DNA of 64,000 nucleotides from Thermoplasmata archaeon. Its GTDB lineage: Archaea > Thermoplasmatota > Thermoplasmata > Lutacidiplasmatales > UBA184. The position numbers were made by a program, and so were the translations under genes. Positions 37,135 to 44,908 of the stretch are shown piece by piece; the first letter of the stretch is position 1; each line of letters starts with the position of its first letter. The stretch lies in assembly GCA_021844945.1 (NCBI GenBank), contig JAKBSJ010000001.1:248001-312000 (forward strand), in the 5' to 3' direction. The notes under the pieces are model-generated. The model had not been told where the DNA came from. It was given only the letters and a program-made list of their open reading frames with translations, and did no database searches.

Positions 37135-37527
37135 ATGAGCGCGAACACTCCGGCGGACCCCGCCGGGAAGAAGATTCTGATGATCATGACGACCGGGCCG
37201 GAGGATCCCGACAAGACGTACGCCCCGTTCTACACCGCGGCGCTCATGGCTGCCATGGAGATCGATACAACGATGTACTTCTTGATGCACGCTCCCGAGC
37301 TCCTTCGCAAGGGAGGGGCCGAGTCCGTCCCTCTCAAGAAGGGCGGGAACCTGAAGATGTTCATCGATATGGCGCGCGAGAACGGCGTCAAGTTCCTGGC
37401 GTGCGCCGAGAGCTGCCGCGACCTCTGCGACATTCCGCCGACCGACCTCATCGAGGGCGTCAAGCTCGTCGGATCGGCGACGCTCGCCGACCTCGCGCTC
37501 GACGCCGACTCGGTCATCTCGTTTTAG
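37135..37527 (+). CDS. DsrE-family sulfurtransferase
   Basis: A 130-residue DsrE/F-like protein. ILMIMTTGPEDPDKTYAPF forms the first strand and loop, and a Cys-rich segment FLACAESCRDLCDIPP (about 86-101) places Cys residues at the usual persulfide-carrying site. It probably hands sulfane sulfur between TusA and the sHdr/LbpA system. A GGAGGAAG ribosome site precedes the ATG at 37135. It sits between lbpA and its ligase, as in several shdr loci. Confidence 0.88.
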   Translation: MSANTPADPAGKKILMIMTTGPEDPDKTYAPFYTAALMAAMEIDTTMYFLMHAPELLRKGGAESVPLKKGGNLKMFIDMARENGVKFLACAESCRDLCDIPPTDLIEGVKLVGSATLADLALDADSVISF

Positions 37528-37548
37528 CGATCCGAAACCGGGGGAACG

Positions 37549-38685
37549 GTGGGCGCGGCGTGGCGCTGGCTCGACCTCGGAGCGGTCGACGGCGCCACGA
37601 TGATCAACGTGTTCGTCGCACTCGCCCGGCCCGTTGCCGCCGGCCGTTCGCCCCCTACGGCTCTCGTCCTCTACCCGGAACGTCCGTTCGCGAACGTCGG
37701 CTACCATCAGGAGGCCGAGCGGGAGCTCGACCTCGCCTACTGCCGCGCCCAGGGGATCCCGGTCGTCCGTCGGGCCGTCGGCGGGGGCGCGATTCTCGAC
37801 GGCCCGTGGGAGCTCGACTACATGCTCGTGCTCCCGCCCGGCGCTCCGGGCACCGACGCTGGCGTTGCCGCCTTCTACGACCGGCACCTCGCGCCCGTCG
37901 CGGCGGCGCTGCGTAGGCTCGGTGTCGCCGCGGAGCGAGCCGGCATCAACGACCTCTCCTCCCGCGGCCGGAAGCTGAGCGCGAACGGGGCCATGCAACT
38001 GCACGGCTCGTGGATTCTGGTGGGGGACCTCTTGCTCGACCTCGACGTCCTTGCGATGAGCCGGGTCCTACGGGTCCCGGACGAGAAGTTCCGCGGGAAG
38101 CTCGCGAGCGGGATGTCCGAGTGGCTCACGTCGATCCGCGCCGAGACCGGTCGCCTTCCCGAGCGGGAGCTCGTCGTTCGAACCCTGAGGGAGGAGTTCG
38201 CTCGATCGCTGGGAGTCTCGTGGGTACCCGGGGCGCTGAGCGCGGAGGAAGCGGCGTCCCTGGCCGAGCTCAAGATCTCACGAACCCAGGACGACTGGAC
38301 GTACCGGAAGGATCGCTCCCACCCGGGCCTGTCGGGCGCCCCATACGAGGGACGGGCCCTCAAGATCGCGCACGACACCTTCCTCGCCCGGTGCGATCGC
38401 AAGGCCGGAAAGCTCGTTCGGATCACGCTCTTGCACGGCGGCGGCCGGGTGAAGGAGGTCGAGATCTCCGGCGACTTCTTCACCATGCCGTTTGACGCGC
38501 CGCTCGCGGACCTCGAACGGGGCCTCGCGGGCCAGATCCTCGATGAGCGTTCGCTCCAGGGATCTATCGCGGACTGGCTCCGCCAGCACCACGTCGAGCT
38601 GGTCGGTGCGACGGCCGCCGACCTCGCGGCTTCGATCGTGGCCGCCGCAGAGCTCGCGCCCACCACCGCTAGTCGAACCCCGTGA
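37549..38685 (+). CDS. Lipoate-protein ligase, sHdr-associated (sLpl-type), copy 1
   Basis: A 378-residue ligase of the LplA/BPL fold, expected to load lipoate or octanoate on LbpA1. The adenylate-binding motif is PVVRRAVGGGAILDG (71-85) and the catalytic Lys is K142 in GRKLSANGAM. Residues about 265-370 form a C-terminal accessory domain like that of LplA/sLpl(AB), fused rather than separate. GTG at 37549 follows a GGGGGAA stretch. The 3' end overlaps the second, convergent ligase by 17 bases. Confidence 0.88.
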   Translation: MGAAWRWLDLGAVDGATMINVFVALARPVAAGRSPPTALVLYPERPFANVGYHQEAERELDLAYCRAQGIPVVRRAVGGGAILDGPWELDYMLVLPPGAPGTDAGVAAFYDRHLAPVAAALRRLGVAAERAGINDLSSRGRKLSANGAMQLHGSWILVGDLLLDLDVLAMSRVLRVPDEKFRGKLASGMSEWLTSIRAETGRLPERELVVRTLREEFARSLGVSWVPGALSAEEAASLAELKISRTQDDWTYRKDRSHPGLSGAPYEGRALKIAHDTFLARCDRKAGKLVRITLLHGGGRVKEVEISGDFFTMPFDAPLADLERGLAGQILDERSLQGSIADWLRQHHVELVGATAADLAASIVAAAELAPTTASRTP

Positions 38686-39706
38686 TCGAGCGCACGGCCG
38701 CCGCGAGCTCCTCAAACTCGGAAGACTCGCGGGGAAGCGGCCGAGCGACCGCTTCGAGCGACGGGCCGAGCGTGTAGCCGGCGCCTACCTCGGCGCCGTT
38801 CACGATCGCGATGCGGCGCTCCCCCGACCCCGGCCCTGCAAGAACGAGGATCCCGTGCGGGCCGGCCACCCGCAGTCGCCGCTCCACAGAGCTCGCCGTT
38901 CGCGGTAGCGGGGGGAGCTCGCGCCATGTCGTCTCTTGGTGGCGGACCACCGTTTCCCGACGGAAGTGCGCCTCTTCGGCCTCGGACGGATCGGCGGAGC
39001 GCGTCCGAAAGAGGCCGGCCTCGCCGAACGCCTTCGTGACCGCGTCGGCGAACGCCGTCCATTCGGGGAGATGCCCGGTCTCGTCGACCCAGGAGGTGAC
39101 CCATCGCGCGAGCTCGGCACGCACGATCGGACGGACTCCGGGGTGCGGGAGTCGTAATAGATCCGCCATGCTCTCCCGGTCCGCACGGCCCAGGATCCCT
39201 CCCACCAGGATGTGGGCGCCGTCCCAGTCGCCGCCCGCGTTGCCCGAGATCTTGCGCTCTCCTACGACCAGATCGCTCGGCGGACGCACCGTCAGAGTCA
39301 GCCCTTGCTCCGTGGCCGCCTCGGCGACGGGACGCAAGAAGCGAGCAAGGTCCCCGGGCCCTCCTGCCCCTTCGTCGCGGTACACGAGCTGGTAGAACCA
39401 CTGGTCCGAGTCGAGCCAGGTCGTCCCCCCTCCCTCGACCCGTCGGATCACCGGGATCCGGCGACGGGCAACGAACTGCGGATCGACCTCCTCGGCGAAG
39501 GACTGATGGAACCCCAGGGAGACGTACGGGGAATCCGGCCGGGCGAACAGCAGGGTGTTGGGCACCTCGCCGGCGCCGACGAACGGAGCAACGCTCTCGA
39601 CGAACGTCTGGGCTCTCAGCGGGGAGCAACGACCGAGGTCGATCCTCCGCCAGACGGGAAGCTCGGGACGGAAGGGCGACGGTCCGTCCGTGACCTGCCC
39701 GCTCAC
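38669..39706 (-). CDS. Lipoate-protein ligase-like, copy 2
   Basis: A 345-residue second LplA-like protein. The binding motif reads PVIRRVEGGGTTWLD and the catalytic Lys lies in GERKISGNAGG; both are present but differ from copy 1. A C-terminal domain of about 90 residues follows. It starts with GTG overlapping the stop of the second LbpA (GTGA), so carrier and ligase are coupled. It is the last gene of the long minus-strand sulfur operon and meets copy 1 tail to tail. It most likely serves LbpA2 specifically (inference). Confidence 0.85.
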   Translation of the reverse strand: MSGQVTDGPSPFRPELPVWRRIDLGRCSPLRAQTFVESVAPFVGAGEVPNTLLFARPDSPYVSLGFHQSFAEEVDPQFVARRRIPVIRRVEGGGTTWLDSDQWFYQLVYRDEGAGGPGDLARFLRPVAEAATEQGLTLTVRPPSDLVVGERKISGNAGGDWDGAHILVGGILGRADRESMADLLRLPHPGVRPIVRAELARWVTSWVDETGHLPEWTAFADAVTKAFGEAGLFRTRSADPSEAEEAHFRRETVVRHQETTWRELPPLPRTASSVERRLRVAGPHGILVLAGPGSGERRIAIVNGAEVGAGYTLGPSLEAVARPLPRESSEFEELAAAVRSITGFD

Positions 39707-40089
39707 CCGGTGCCCTCGGTCCACGCTTCGAGCAGTCCCGATGCGCGCGGTCGCATTCGGTAGAGCCAGCCCGTGCCGTAGGGGTCGCGGTTGATGGTCC
39801 CCGGATCGGCCTCCACCACCGGGTTGGTCTCCACGACCGTTCCGTCGACCGGGAGCGCCAAGTGACCGACCCACTTCTCCGATTCAATCGAGGCGACGGT
39901 CTCGTCGCGCAGGTACGTGCGGCCGGGCTCGGGTCCCCGGTACTGAGCGAGACGTCCCGCTCGTCGTTGGGCCTCATCGGTGAGCCCGATGACGTACGTT
40001 CCGTCCGGTTCGCGCCGGTACCAAAGGTCCGGGCCGATGCGGCACGCAGGACGCGGATCGCCCAATGCCGGAAATGAGGCGGGGGCCAT
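39703..40089 (-). CDS. Lipoate-binding protein LbpA2 (GcvH-like)
   Basis: A 128-residue GcvH-fold carrier. The predicted lipoylated Lys is K72 in SIESEKWVGHLA, the same position as in LbpA1, and NRDPYGTGWLYRM matches the LbpA strand. It lacks the C-terminal CxxC of LbpA1. ATG at 40089 is chosen; the frame is open far upstream but inside the DUF1641 gene. It lies in one operon with SQR-like, TusA and DsrE genes, so it is probably a second sulfur carrier rather than a glycine-cleavage H protein. Confidence 0.87.
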   Translation of the reverse strand: MAPASFPALGDPRPACRIGPDLWYRREPDGTYVIGLTDEAQRRAGRLAQYRGPEPGRTYLRDETVASIESEKWVGHLALPVDGTVVETNPVVEADPGTINRDPYGTGWLYRMRPRASGLLEAWTEGTG

Positions 40090-40093
40090 CACC

Positions 40094-40792
40094 CTAGCGC
40101 GGCGGAGCGGAGCCCCACGACCGGCCCAGCTGCTTGAGGAGGAGCAGGACCGCCTGAAGTCCGCGCTGCGTCTCCGGGTCCCGCAGGGCACGACCGAGGG
40201 CGAACACCCCCGAGACGTTCGGGATCTCCGCGAGCGCCTTCTCCCGCGCGGCCGGGTCGCCGAGCCCTGAGGTGGACTCGGCCAGAGCTCCGAGGACCGG
40301 GCCGGCGCGCACGGCGGCGCGGACCAAGGGCTCGATCTCCTCCTTGGGAGGCAGCGACTCGACGAACTGTATCCAGCCAACCGCGGAAGCGCCGGCATGG
40401 GCGACCATCTGATCGGTGGTCGCCTGGGCGACGCCGACCGCGCCTTCGGCGAGAGTGACGATCGTGTCCAGCGCTCCCGTCTCCTTCCATTCGGCGAGCC
40501 GGTCGATGAGGAACAGCACCGCGTCCCGCCGCCGCTCGTCCTGGGAGATCCAGTCGAGCAGAGAGAAGGCTCCGACGAGGGTCGTGCCCGCGGACTCCAG
40601 CATACGGTCCGTGACCGCGTCCGAAATCCCGACGGCGCCTTCGGCGAGGGAAAAGAGCCGCTCGAGCGTTCCGTCCGACTGCCAGCGCGCGAGGCGCTCT
40701 CCGAGGGTCTGGAGTGCGGCGAGCGAGTCGGCGGTAGAGGGGGTCGGGGACACGGCCGCCGAAGGCGGCGCGGAGGGGGGGGACGCCGGCAT
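40094..40792 (-). CDS. DUF1641 protein
   Basis: A 232-residue helical protein. The C-terminal LGRALRDPETQRGLQAVLLLLKQLG is the DUF1641 hallmark (given here as its parts ALRDPETQRGL and LLLLKQLG). The middle contains two repeats with the shared words TLAEGAVGVAQATTDQM and SLAEGAVGISDAVTDRM. DUF1641 proteins often accompany SQR-like flavoproteins and are proposed to be accessory or membrane-associated partners; the role is not established. It follows the SQR-like gene by 10 bp. Confidence 0.82.
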   Translation of the reverse strand: MPASPPSAPPSAAVSPTPSTADSLAALQTLGERLARWQSDGTLERLFSLAEGAVGISDAVTDRMLESAGTTLVGAFSLLDWISQDERRRDAVLFLIDRLAEWKETGALDTIVTLAEGAVGVAQATTDQMVAHAGASAVGWIQFVESLPPKEEIEPLVRAAVRAGPVLGALAESTSGLGDPAAREKALAEIPNVSGVFALGRALRDPETQRGLQAVLLLLKQLGRSWGSAPPR

Positions 40793-40802
40793 GATGTTCG
40801 TC

Positions 40803-41951
40803 CTAGAACAGCGCCCGGGCCGTCAGGTCCCAGTACGTGCGGTTGTAGATCACTTTGTTCCAGTAGTGCGCGAACGAGGGGGTCGGAGGGTGCGGCGGGT
40901 GGAGATAGTCGAACTTGATGTACGTCGCCTGAGCGAGCCCGGTCAGTATCCAGCAATAGACCCGCCCCTCGTAGCGCGACGTCGGGGCTTCGCCCCGGGC
41001 GAGCGCCGCCACGTTCTGCGTCACGGTCTCGGCCTCGTAGTCCGCCGTCGAGCCTGCCTTCGAGATCGGGATGTTGGTCGCGTCCCCGAGGACGAAGATG
41101 TTCTGCTTGCCTTCGGCCCGCAGCAGGTAGCGGTCGGTCGGGATCCAGTTGCCCTTATCGCCGAGCCCCGACGCCCCGACGAAGTCGGCCCCGCGGTGCG
41201 GGGGTATGGCGATGAGCAGATCGTAGGGTAGCACGTCCCCCTCGACGCCCTTGATCGTCTTCCCGGCAGGGTCGATCTTGTCGACGTTGAACGGGACGTG
41301 GATGCGGATGCCGCGCTCGCTCATCAGGCGCTGCATCGGCTGCGCGACCGTGTCGATCCCAAAGACCTTCGGAATGGGGTAGGTGTAGTGGATCTCGGTC
41401 TTGTCCCGAATCCCCTGCGTTCGAAGGTAGTCGTCGAGCAAGAACGTGACCTCCAGCGGAGCGACCGGGCACTTGTAGGGCATACCCGCAACCGAGACGA
41501 CGATCTTCCCTCCCGTGAAGCCGTGGAGCGCCGTGCGCAGCTTCTGAGCGTTCTCGAGATCGTAGAAGCTGTGCGCTCCCTCGACGAGACCCGGGATGAG
41601 CTCGGGATGGATGACCGAGCCGCTCGCGATCACGAGGATGTCGTACCCGACCTCCGTACCGCCCTTGAGCAGGATCTTGTTCGCGGGGGAGTCGATCTTC
41701 TCGACCTCGCCCTTGATCAGCTGAATAGATCGGTGGAGGAGCCGGGCCTCCTCGCGTAGGGTCTCTTCCGGCCGCATCTTGTCGAAGACGACCATGAGGT
41801 AGCCCGGCTGATACGCGTGAATACCCTCCCGGTCGATCAGCGCGAGCTGGACCTGGCCCGCTGCGACCTCGCCCTCGAGCGCCTTGCGAATTCGGTTCGC
41901 CACCGTAGTTCCACCAATTCCTCCTCCCAAGATCACCACTCGCTTTGCCAT
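40803..41951 (-). CDS. Sulfide:quinone oxidoreductase-like flavoprotein
   Basis: A 382-residue FAD protein of the SQR/FCC group. The FAD fold is VVILGGGIGGTTVANRI, the second nucleotide motif is IFVLGDATNIPISKAGS, and Cys residues occur in AGMPYKCPVAP (the conserved second SQR Cys) and RVYCWILTG. SQR proper uses three Cys; a counterpart of the first was not found, so polysulfide chemistry may differ. It likely oxidises sulfide or a persulfide at the membrane surface and passes electrons to quinone. The gene pairs with DUF1641 and TusA/DsrE genes. Confidence 0.82.
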   Translation of the reverse strand: MAKRVVILGGGIGGTTVANRIRKALEGEVAAGQVQLALIDREGIHAYQPGYLMVVFDKMRPEETLREEARLLHRSIQLIKGEVEKIDSPANKILLKGGTEVGYDILVIASGSVIHPELIPGLVEGAHSFYDLENAQKLRTALHGFTGGKIVVSVAGMPYKCPVAPLEVTFLLDDYLRTQGIRDKTEIHYTYPIPKVFGIDTVAQPMQRLMSERGIRIHVPFNVDKIDPAGKTIKGVEGDVLPYDLLIAIPPHRGADFVGASGLGDKGNWIPTDRYLLRAEGKQNIFVLGDATNIPISKAGSTADYEAETVTQNVAALARGEAPTSRYEGRVYCWILTGLAQATYIKFDYLHPPHPPTPSFAHYWNKVIYNRTYWDLTARALF

Positions 41952-41968
41952 CGTTTTCCTCCTGCTCC

Positions 41969-42241
41969 TCACTCATGCGTTTTGCGGACAATGAACCGGT
42001 CGAACCCGGAATCCGGCCGGAGTTCGACCAACTGGTGGCCGGCTTTGTTGAGCCAGATCGGAATGTCCTTTCGGGACCCCTCGTCGCTCGACAGGAGCTC
42101 GAATTCAGTGCCGACGGGTTCCTCTTTGATCACTCGGACGAGCTCCATCAGAGGGCCCGGACACCAACTCCCTCGGGCATCGACCACCATCCGGGGAGGC
42201 GCGCCGGTCGGTGTCGGTCGGGGCTCATCGGGTCCGGTCAT
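41969..42241 (-). CDS. tusA: TusA-family sulfur carrier
   Basis: A 90-residue TusA-like protein. The active Cys is in DARGSWCPGPLMELVR, the standard CPxP motif. TusA proteins carry a persulfide and exchange it with DsrE partners. ATG at 42241 overlaps the TGA of the upstream DsrE gene, so the pair is co-translated. The frame continues upstream without TusA similarity. Confidence 0.9.
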   Translation of the reverse strand: MTGPDEPRPTPTGAPPRMVVDARGSWCPGPLMELVRVIKEEPVGTEFELLSSDEGSRKDIPIWLNKAGHQLVELRPDSGFDRFIVRKTHE

Positions 42242-42669
42242 ATGAAGTAGGTAATTTGTGCGGACCGGGTGGTGTCGATGAAGGTTGCTACCCCGGTGAC
42301 GCTTTCGACCAGAGGGTCGAGCTCCTCCTTCTGGAATCCGAGAATCTCCATCGACTGAGAGCACGCGTAAATGTGAAGGTCGCCGAGCGACTTCGCCATC
42401 TCGAGGATCGCCCTCCAAGAGGGGGCCTTCGGCGCGGTCAACGCCTGCTCCAGGCGCGCGCCGAGCTCGCCATGCCCTGGGCTTACTTCCGGGACCGACG
42501 GCCCCTTACGAAAGGCGCTCAGCCCCCAGTAGCTCGCGAAGACGTCCACGCGGAACCCCATCGCAATCGCCCCGCTCACGAGCGTCGCGAAGGGAAGGAG
42601 CTTGTCGGTGGCGCTTTCCGTGAGGACAATCGCCATCTGATCGGGGGAAGGGGTCGAGGGGGTAGACAT
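42238..42669 (-). CDS. DsrE-family protein (DsrE3-like), copy 2
   Basis: A 143-residue DsrE-superfamily protein. MAIVLTESATDKLLPFATL starts the fold and the Cys lies in LHIYACSQSMEILGF, the CxxSMxxxG pattern of DsrE3-like persulfide carriers. It overlaps the downstream tusA (ATGA), a classic TusA-DsrE pair. It shares the pattern of, but is clearly diverged from, the next upstream DsrE gene. Confidence 0.88.
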   Translation of the reverse strand: MSTPSTPSPDQMAIVLTESATDKLLPFATLVSGAIAMGFRVDVFASYWGLSAFRKGPSVPEVSPGHGELGARLEQALTAPKAPSWRAILEMAKSLGDLHIYACSQSMEILGFQKEELDPLVESVTGVATFIDTTRSAQITYFI

Positions 42670-42692
42670 CGACCCCTTCCCCGGCTCGCGCT

Positions 42693-43148
42693 CTAGATGA
42701 AGAGCGTGACCGCGTCGGGCCTCGACGCGAGTTCGAGGTACGTGCTGGCACCGATGACGTCGTCGACCTCGTTCACGAGGCTCTGTTTCGTCATTCCGAA
42801 CATGTCCATGGTCGGGGAGCAAGCATGGATGTGGACACCCGCCTGCTTCGCTTGCTGCATGAATTGCTCGACGGTCGGGAACTTTGCCGCGATCGCCTTC
42901 TGCATCTCGGGAGGGAAGACGTCCATCGACTTCTTTCGTCCCTCCGGGGTCAGGAGTTGCATGCCCCAGAACGTGAAGTACATGTGGGCATCCATCCCGA
43001 GGGCCCGCGCGGTGGTCGCGAGGATCAGGGACGGGTACGCCATGTCCGCCCCTCCCTTCGACACCACGAGGATCAGGGACTTCTTCCCCTCCTGCTTCGC
43101 CCGTTCTACCGTCTCGGTCGCTCGTCCAGCCACTGCTCCCGCCGTCAT
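42693..43148 (-). CDS. DsrE-family protein, copy 3
   Basis: A 151-residue DsrE-superfamily protein. SLILVVSKGGADMAYPSL forms the first strand, and the carrier Cys is in VHIHACSPTMDMFGM, parallel to copy 2. It lies 24 bp before copy 2 on the minus strand. The two copies may form a hetero-oligomer or serve different TusA partners (inference); one TusA gene lies on each side of the pair. Confidence 0.88.
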   Translation of the reverse strand: MTAGAVAGRATETVERAKQEGKKSLILVVSKGGADMAYPSLILATTARALGMDAHMYFTFWGMQLLTPEGRKKSMDVFPPEMQKAIAAKFPTVEQFMQQAKQAGVHIHACSPTMDMFGMTKQSLVNEVDDVIGASTYLELASRPDAVTLFI

Positions 43149-43171
43149 GGTTCTGTTTTGTTCCTCCTACT

Positions 43172-43873
43172 CTACTTATGTTCCAGCACGAATCGATACG
43201 TTCCGGAGTCCTCGCTGTGCTCCCGCAGCGGATGGCCCGTGCGCTTCGAGAACGCCTCGAAGTCCGAAGGAGCCGCCGGGTCGTCGGCAAGGATCTCGAG
43301 TCGCTCCCCGGGTTGCAGCGTCTCGATCATCGCGCTCGCCTTGAGGATCGGCATCGGACAGAAAAGGCCCCGCGCATCGAGGAGGGTGTGTTCGTTCTGT
43401 TCGCTCACCGTGCGACTCTCCCGCATGGGGGGAGGCGGCTGGGCTATTTCGGCTTTACGTTTGTCCAATATCAGGTCCTGGTCGGGTGAAGGGGGCCCCC
43501 GGTCCTCGGACGGCTCCGAGAAATTCCATCGTGCGATGATGGCCGCTTTCGGTATCGTCAGGACGTTGCGATACGCGGGGAAGAGGTCGGCTCCGTAGCG
43601 CTGGGCGAGGGGACGGTTCTCCTCCGCGAACGCGATCTCGCCGAGGGCGAGGAACTCATCATCCTCGCGCAGGAGGACCCCGGCCGCGTGGAAGAGCGGT
43701 CCGGCAAGCTTCTCGGGTCGGTCGGGGAACTCGAGCGGGTTCGGATCTCGGTATCGTACGTAGACCACGCGGATCTTCACGGGGGAGCGGGCCGGGGCCC
43801 GGTCCGCCGGGGCAGTAGGATCGCCCGAGTGCATGGGAAGCGGCACAAAGGGTTCCGGACGGTCCTCGTTCAT
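43172..43873 (-). CDS. Unknown domain fused to TusA (or two adjacent genes in one frame)
   Basis: A 233-residue open frame. Residues about 30-118 are an unrecognised compact domain (YVRYRDPNPLEFPDRPEKLA, FLALGEIAFAEENRPLAQRY). A low-complexity linker of about 30 residues follows, then TusA at about 150-233 with its Cys in LDARGLFCPMPILKA. ATG at 43426 could start TusA separately, and the TTGGACAAACGT motif lies 31 nt before it, inside the linker. So this is either a fusion or an upstream gene that reads through. The first ATG overlaps the stop of the TusB-like gene (ATGA). Confidence 0.75.
   Translation of the reverse strand: MNEDRPEPFVPLPMHSGDPTAPADRAPARSPVKIRVVYVRYRDPNPLEFPDRPEKLAGPLFHAAGVLLREDDEFLALGEIAFAEENRPLAQRYGADLFPAYRNVLTIPKAAIIARWNFSEPSEDRGPPSPDQDLILDKRKAEIAQPPPPMRESRTVSEQNEHTLLDARGLFCPMPILKASAMIETLQPGERLEILADDPAAPSDFEAFSKRTGHPLREHSEDSGTYRFVLEHK
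43457..43468 (-). promoter_or_regulatory. Second copy of TTGGACAAACGT, before the TusA part
   Basis: On the minus strand the 12-mer TTGGACAAACGT is identical to that before shdrC1. It lies 31-42 nt upstream of the possible internal tusA ATG at 43426. It is also translated as part of the linker, so it may be coincidence. Confidence 0.3.
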
Positions 43874-44196
43874 GGTAGCTGAATCACCCTCTCCGCGGTC
43901 ATGATCGCTTCTACGAGCTCATCATACGAGACCGTCCGGCCGGGGCGGCCGGTCGAGCGGCGGATCCCTCGCCCGTTCGCGTCGTCTTCGAGGACCCATT
44001 CCTCACCGCTCCGAGCGATCGCGGGGTCGGAGGATTCCGCATCGTAGCTCGCCGTACCGAGCAGGACCGTGACGAGATCGTGGTGGTCTGCCTCGGCGGT
44101 GAGTCGTAGGGAGGCGAGAACCGCTCTCTCTTCCGGCGCGAGCGGACCCTGGCGCACGAGGACCCAAGAATGCGGTCGTCCCCGGGGCGCGGTCAC
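43870..44196 (-). CDS. Small protein in the TusB/DsrH position
   Basis: A 108-residue protein following DsrE- and DsrF-like genes with GTGA overlap, the place of DsrH/TusB in dsrEFH or tusDCB operons. WVLVRQGPLAPEERAVLASL could be the first strand and helix of that fold. It has no Cys, so it cannot carry a persulfide itself, unlike classical DsrH. The C-terminal half is acidic and Arg-rich (GRPGRTVSYDELVEAIM). The TusB assignment is by position and size only. Confidence 0.6.
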   Translation of the reverse strand: MTAPRGRPHSWVLVRQGPLAPEERAVLASLRLTAEADHHDLVTVLLGTASYDAESSDPAIARSGEEWVLEDDANGRGIRRSTGRPGRTVSYDELVEAIMTAERVIQLP

Positions 44197-44555
44197 ATCG
44201 TCACCGTCCTTCCCGCCTCCACGAGCGACCGTGCGGCCTCGTCGTCTTCGACCAGACGTAGCGCAACGCCCTCCGCGAGGTCGTCCCGGGCAATGCCCCG
44301 GTGGTCGAGCGAAGGTGCGTGCACCAGGGCGGGCCGGTCCTCGGACACGATGTCCTGCAGCATCCGCTGCACGGGGGGGCCGAGTCGGTAGCCCGCCTGA
44401 CCGCGAGCAAGCACGCGCACCCCCTCTGCGATGAAGAGAAATCGTACGGGCTGGTCGAGCGCGGCGGCCATACCCGCGACCCGCACCGCCTCGGCGAAAT
44501 GAGTCGTCGTGTACGGCGGCCGCCGGATCCAGAGAAGTATCGGGGCCAGGGTCAC
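44193..44555 (-). CDS. DsrF/TusC-like protein
   Basis: A 120-residue protein of the DsrE/F superfamily. ILLWIRRPPYTTTHFAEAVR resembles the DsrF/TusC N-terminus (basic PPY loop), and RFLFIAEGVRVLARGQAG matches its second strand-loop. There is no Cys, as in many TusC proteins. GTG at 44555 overlaps the stop of the DsrE-like gene, and its own stop overlaps the TusB-position gene, so the three are translationally coupled and probably form one complex. Confidence 0.75.
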   Translation of the reverse strand: MTLAPILLWIRRPPYTTTHFAEAVRVAGMAAALDQPVRFLFIAEGVRVLARGQAGYRLGPPVQRMLQDIVSEDRPALVHAPSLDHRGIARDDLAEGVALRLVEDDEAARSLVEAGRTVTM

Positions 44556-44908
44556 GTTTCCTCCGTGAGCGCGAGGAAGCGGTCCGCCCCGACGAACAGC
44601 TCAACCAAGTCTTCGAGGGTCCCGTTTCGCGCGTTTCCAATCAGCGCCTCGTCTCGCAACCCGCGGAATCGAGCGCACGTACTGCAGTTGACCAGCGAGG
44701 TCGAAGAGGAGAGTTGCGAGAACCGGTGCGCGACCCCCTCGGGATCCGCGAGCGCTAGTGCCTGGCCCGTGCAGTAGACCGCATCCCCGAGAAAGAACAC
44801 GGTCACCCGATGGCCTTGGCGTCCGGCAGCTTCCGCGAGGTTCAGCGCGATCTCGGACATCCGATGCTGGACGGGCGATGCGAAGAGAAGGATCCCCAGG
44901 TGACCCAT
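44552..44908 (-). CDS. DsrE/TusD-like protein
   Basis: A 118-residue protein with the DsrE/TusD pattern: ILLFASPVQHRMSEIALNLA, then VTVFFLGDAVYCTGQAL, then Cys in SLVNCSTCARFRGL (about 75-88). These Cys residues are candidates for persulfide transfer. ATG at 44908 overlaps the preceding stop by one base. It is the first gene of the D-C-B-like trio. Confidence 0.8.
   Translation of the reverse strand: MGHLGILLFASPVQHRMSEIALNLAEAAGRQGHRVTVFFLGDAVYCTGQALALADPEGVAHRFSQLSSSTSLVNCSTCARFRGLRDEALIGNARNGTLEDLVELFVGADRFLALTEET

Noticed and set aside
40117-40792. Internal repeat in DUF1641 (TLAEGAVGV / SLAEGAVGI) as a novel element
   Set aside because: The repetition is part of the helical repeat expected of the family and not a DNA-level repeat.
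40090-40956. Upstream extension of the LbpA2 frame
   Set aside because: It overlaps the DUF1641 and SQR-like genes in another frame and has no lipoyl-domain similarity; ATG at 40089 gives the GcvH-like length.
43870-44908. Proof of reverse dissimilatory sulfite reductase (Dsr) pathway
   Set aside because: DsrE/F/H-like proteins alone are not diagnostic; no dsrA, dsrB, dsrC or dsrMKJOP is in the window.
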